From: Polaribacter sp.
GTDB taxonomy: Bacteria > Bacteroidota > Bacteroidia > Flavobacteriales > Flavobacteriaceae
Direction of reading: 5' to 3'
Assembly: GCA_030731695.1 (NCBI GenBank)
Contig: JANQTK010000083.1
Location: 1-6,245, forward strand
DNA length: 6,245 bases
Under the pieces are notes generated by a model. That model was not told the origin of the DNA. It saw nothing but the letters and a program-made list of their open reading frames with translations, and did not search any database. Made by a program: the position numbers and the translations under genes. Positions 5,167 through 6,245 of the stretch are shown here, in pieces; within the stretch, counting starts at the first letter, position 1; each line of letters starts with the position of its first letter.

Positions 5167-5742
5167 ATGAAAAAACAAATCATAACGATAGCATTATTAA
5201 TCAGTTCATTAGTAAGCTTTTCAAACACAGAAATTAAAAATAATTTCACAGACAATAACAAAAAAGTAACAGTAGAATTTAAAAACGTAAAAAAAGGACA
5301 TTCATTAACCATTAAAGATGAAAACGGATCAGAATTATATTCAGAAACGGTATTAGAAAATGGAAATTTGTCTAAAATTTTAGATGTAACATCCTTAGAT
5401 GAAGGAAATTATGTAATTGAGATGGACAAAGATTATGAAATTGTCATCAAAAGATTTCAAGTTTCTCAAAACCAAGTGATTTTACTATCAGATGAGGAAA
5501 AAGTAATTTTTAAACCAGTGATTAGAAATGAAAATAACATAGTAATGGTTTCAAAAATCGAATTTGATAAAGAACCAACACAAATTGTTATTTATTTTGA
5601 AAATGAGGTGATTTTCTCAGAAACAGTAAAAAACGAAACACTTTTAAACAGAGTTTATAAATTAGATTCAGAAAAAAAAGGGTCTTATAATGTTGTTGTT
5701 TATAATCAAGACAGAAAATATAGTAATGCCTTTAAAATATAA
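5167..5742 (+). CDS. Secreted protein with two beta-rich repeats, function unknown
   Basis: This 191-aa protein starts with a signal peptide: MKKQ, a hydrophobic core IITIALLISSLVSF (res 5-18), and a probable cleavage near res 19-22. There is no lipobox cysteine, so it should be soluble in the periplasm or exported. The mature part holds two related units: res 33-100, with VTVEFKNVKKGHSLTIKDENGSELYSETV, is echoed by res about 124-191, with VSKIEFDKEPTQIVIYFENEVIFSETV. Shared points are the LYSETV/IFSETV strand, a central Leu-rich turn, GNYVIEM/GSYNVVVY and a closing RFQV/AFKI strand. This resembles the small beta-sandwich units (DUF3244-like or sorting-domain-like) common in Bacteroidota secreted proteins, but no catalytic motif is visible. 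The start is supported by GTAAAAAA directly before the ATG. It is second in an operon with the 40-aa gene and ends at the terminator after 5787. Confidence 0.8.
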   Translation: MKKQIITIALLISSLVSFSNTEIKNNFTDNNKKVTVEFKNVKKGHSLTIKDENGSELYSETVLENGNLSKILDVTSLDEGNYVIEMDKDYEIVIKRFQVSQNQVILLSDEEKVIFKPVIRNENNIVMVSKIEFDKEPTQIVIYFENEVIFSETVKNETLLNRVYKLDSEKKGSYNVVVYNQDRKYSNAFKI

Positions 5743-5786
5743 AGATTTCATAGATTAGATTAGTTAAGTAGATTGTAGATTTGATT

Positions 5787-5814
5787 AAAGCGGGCCTGAT
5801 TAACCCGCTTTTTT
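5787..5814 (+). terminator. Intrinsic terminator of the secreted-protein operon
   Basis: AAAGCGGG (5787-5794) pairs exactly with CCCGCTTT (5804-5811) across a 9-nt loop, and the run of six T's at 5809-5814 then CTTT completes it. This is one of the few GC-rich spots in the window. It lies 44 nt after the secreted-protein stop and 14 nt before the convergent crotonase stop. On the minus strand only TTTAATC follows the stem, so it is mainly a plus-strand terminator, perhaps with weak two-way action. Confidence 0.9.
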
Positions 5815-5828
5815 CTTTATATAAGTTT

Positions 5829-6245
5829 CTAAAATCCAGGGAAATTTGGTTTTCTCTTTTCTAAAAATGCTGAAGTTCCTTCAATAAAATCAGGAGTTCC
5901 GAAACAATTTCCAAAGGCTTGAATTTCAACATCAAAACCATTTTTTTCAACATCAAAATTAGCATTTACAGCTTTGATTGCTGCTGCAATAGCTAAAGGA
6001 GAATTTCTCATTATTTTTTCAGCAATTTTTTGAGTAAAACTCAATAATTCTTCTTGAGTTGTCACATGATTTACCAGGCCTAAATCTTTAGCTTCATTCG
6101 CCGAAATCATTCCTGCAGTCATAATTAATTCCATGGCTTTTCCTTTTCCAACCAATTGTGGCAGGCGTTGTGTGCCACCATAACCAGGAATTACGCCCAA
6201 AGAAACTTCTGGTAAACCCATTTTTGCATTGTCTGATGCAATTCT
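5829..6245 (-). CDS. Enoyl-CoA hydratase/crotonase, C-terminal 138 residues (runs off right edge)
   Basis: Crotonase-fold enzyme; typical members hydrate trans-2-enoyl-CoA to 3-hydroxyacyl-CoA in fatty-acid or amino-acid breakdown, or short-chain 3-hydroxybutyryl-CoA metabolism. The frame stays open to the window edge, so the ATG at 6221 is an internal Met, not the start; family members are about 260 aa and roughly half is present. The signature LPEVSLGVIPGYGGTQRLP follows that Met. Its Glu (codon 6207-6209) matches the second catalytic glutamate of rat mitochondrial hydratase, Glu164, favouring a true hydratase. The first glutamate and the oxyanion-hole segment lie beyond the window. The end, FLEKRKPNFPGF, is the typical tail that covers the acyl-CoA pocket. 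It converges on the secreted-protein operon and shares the spacer holding the terminator. The exact chain-length preference cannot be read from this fragment. Confidence 0.94.
   Translation of the reverse strand, partial: RIASDNAKMGLPEVSLGVIPGYGGTQRLPQLVGKGKAMELIMTAGMISANEAKDLGLVNHVTTQEELLSFTQKIAEKIMRNSPLAIAAAIKAVNANFDVEKNGFDVEIQAFGNCFGTPDFIEGTSAFLEKRKPNFPGF

Noticed and set aside
4919..5312. Minus-strand open frames of 63 and 69 codons
   Set aside because: They overlap the stem-loop, the promoter and the signal-peptide end of the secreted-protein gene; they are rich in Phe/Tyr/Leu as expected for the reverse of A-rich DNA and have no support.
5751..5781. Four copies of TAGATT after the secreted-protein gene
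   Set aside because: Copies are irregularly spaced and partly overlapping in a low-complexity spacer; this does not look like a CRISPR or a functional direct-repeat array.
5829..6221. Treating the ATG at 6221 as the start of a short crotonase
   Set aside because: The frame continues to the window edge with family-like residues (RIASDNAK) upstream, and half of the fold would be missing.

Overview
The window looks like chromosomal DNA from a low-GC member of the Flavobacteriaceae (Bacteroidota), probably marine and of the Polaribacter/Tenacibaculum kind. The evidence is strong A/T bias, A-rich TAAA-type sequences before start codons instead of GGAGG, several matches to the Bacteroidota -7 promoter box (TAnnTTTG), and protein types typical of the group: the Bacteroidota form of IleRS, a bacilliredoxin, and an AraC regulator paired with a tiny helical protein. 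The genus is an inference. I see no rRNA, tRNA, CRISPR array, insertion sequence or phage gene, and no gene-free stretch longer than 300 bases.

Layout. Positions 1-1279 (minus) hold the N-terminal third of isoleucyl-tRNA synthetase, which runs off the left edge. Upstream of it on the same strand is a DjlA-like co-chaperone with a TerB and a J domain (1358-2107). A 153-bp divergent region with a good promoter and an inverted repeat leads to a bacilliredoxin on the plus strand (2261-2671). A strong hairpin (2741-2784) follows. It separates the bacilliredoxin from a two-gene plus-strand operon: a 79-aa two-helix membrane protein (2801-3040) and an HD-domain phosphohydrolase (3042-3701). Converging on that operon, with only 4 nt between stop codons, is a minus-strand pair: an AraC-family regulator (3887-4759) and a 57-aa protein gene just after it (3706-3879).

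The 265-bp region 4760-5024 between the divergent AraC gene and the next operon is the most structured DNA in the window. It holds a near-perfect palindrome, a 21-bp stem-loop whose only mismatches are G-U pairs in plus-strand RNA, and promoter-like boxes facing both ways. It leads into a plus-strand pair: a 40-aa single-helix membrane protein (5025-5147) and a secreted protein made of two related beta-rich repeats (5167-5742). A clear intrinsic terminator (5787-5814) ends that unit. The window closes with the C-terminal half of a crotonase-family enoyl-CoA hydratase (5829-6245, minus).

How the genes fit together. Most are housekeeping or stress functions: translation, chaperoning, thiol redox repair, nucleotide clean-up and acyl-CoA metabolism. 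The least described part is the AraC regulator, its 57-aa partner, the structured intergenic region and the divergent small-membrane/secreted-protein operon. Divergent placement makes local regulation plausible but does not prove it. Nothing here is a convincing defence or mobile system.
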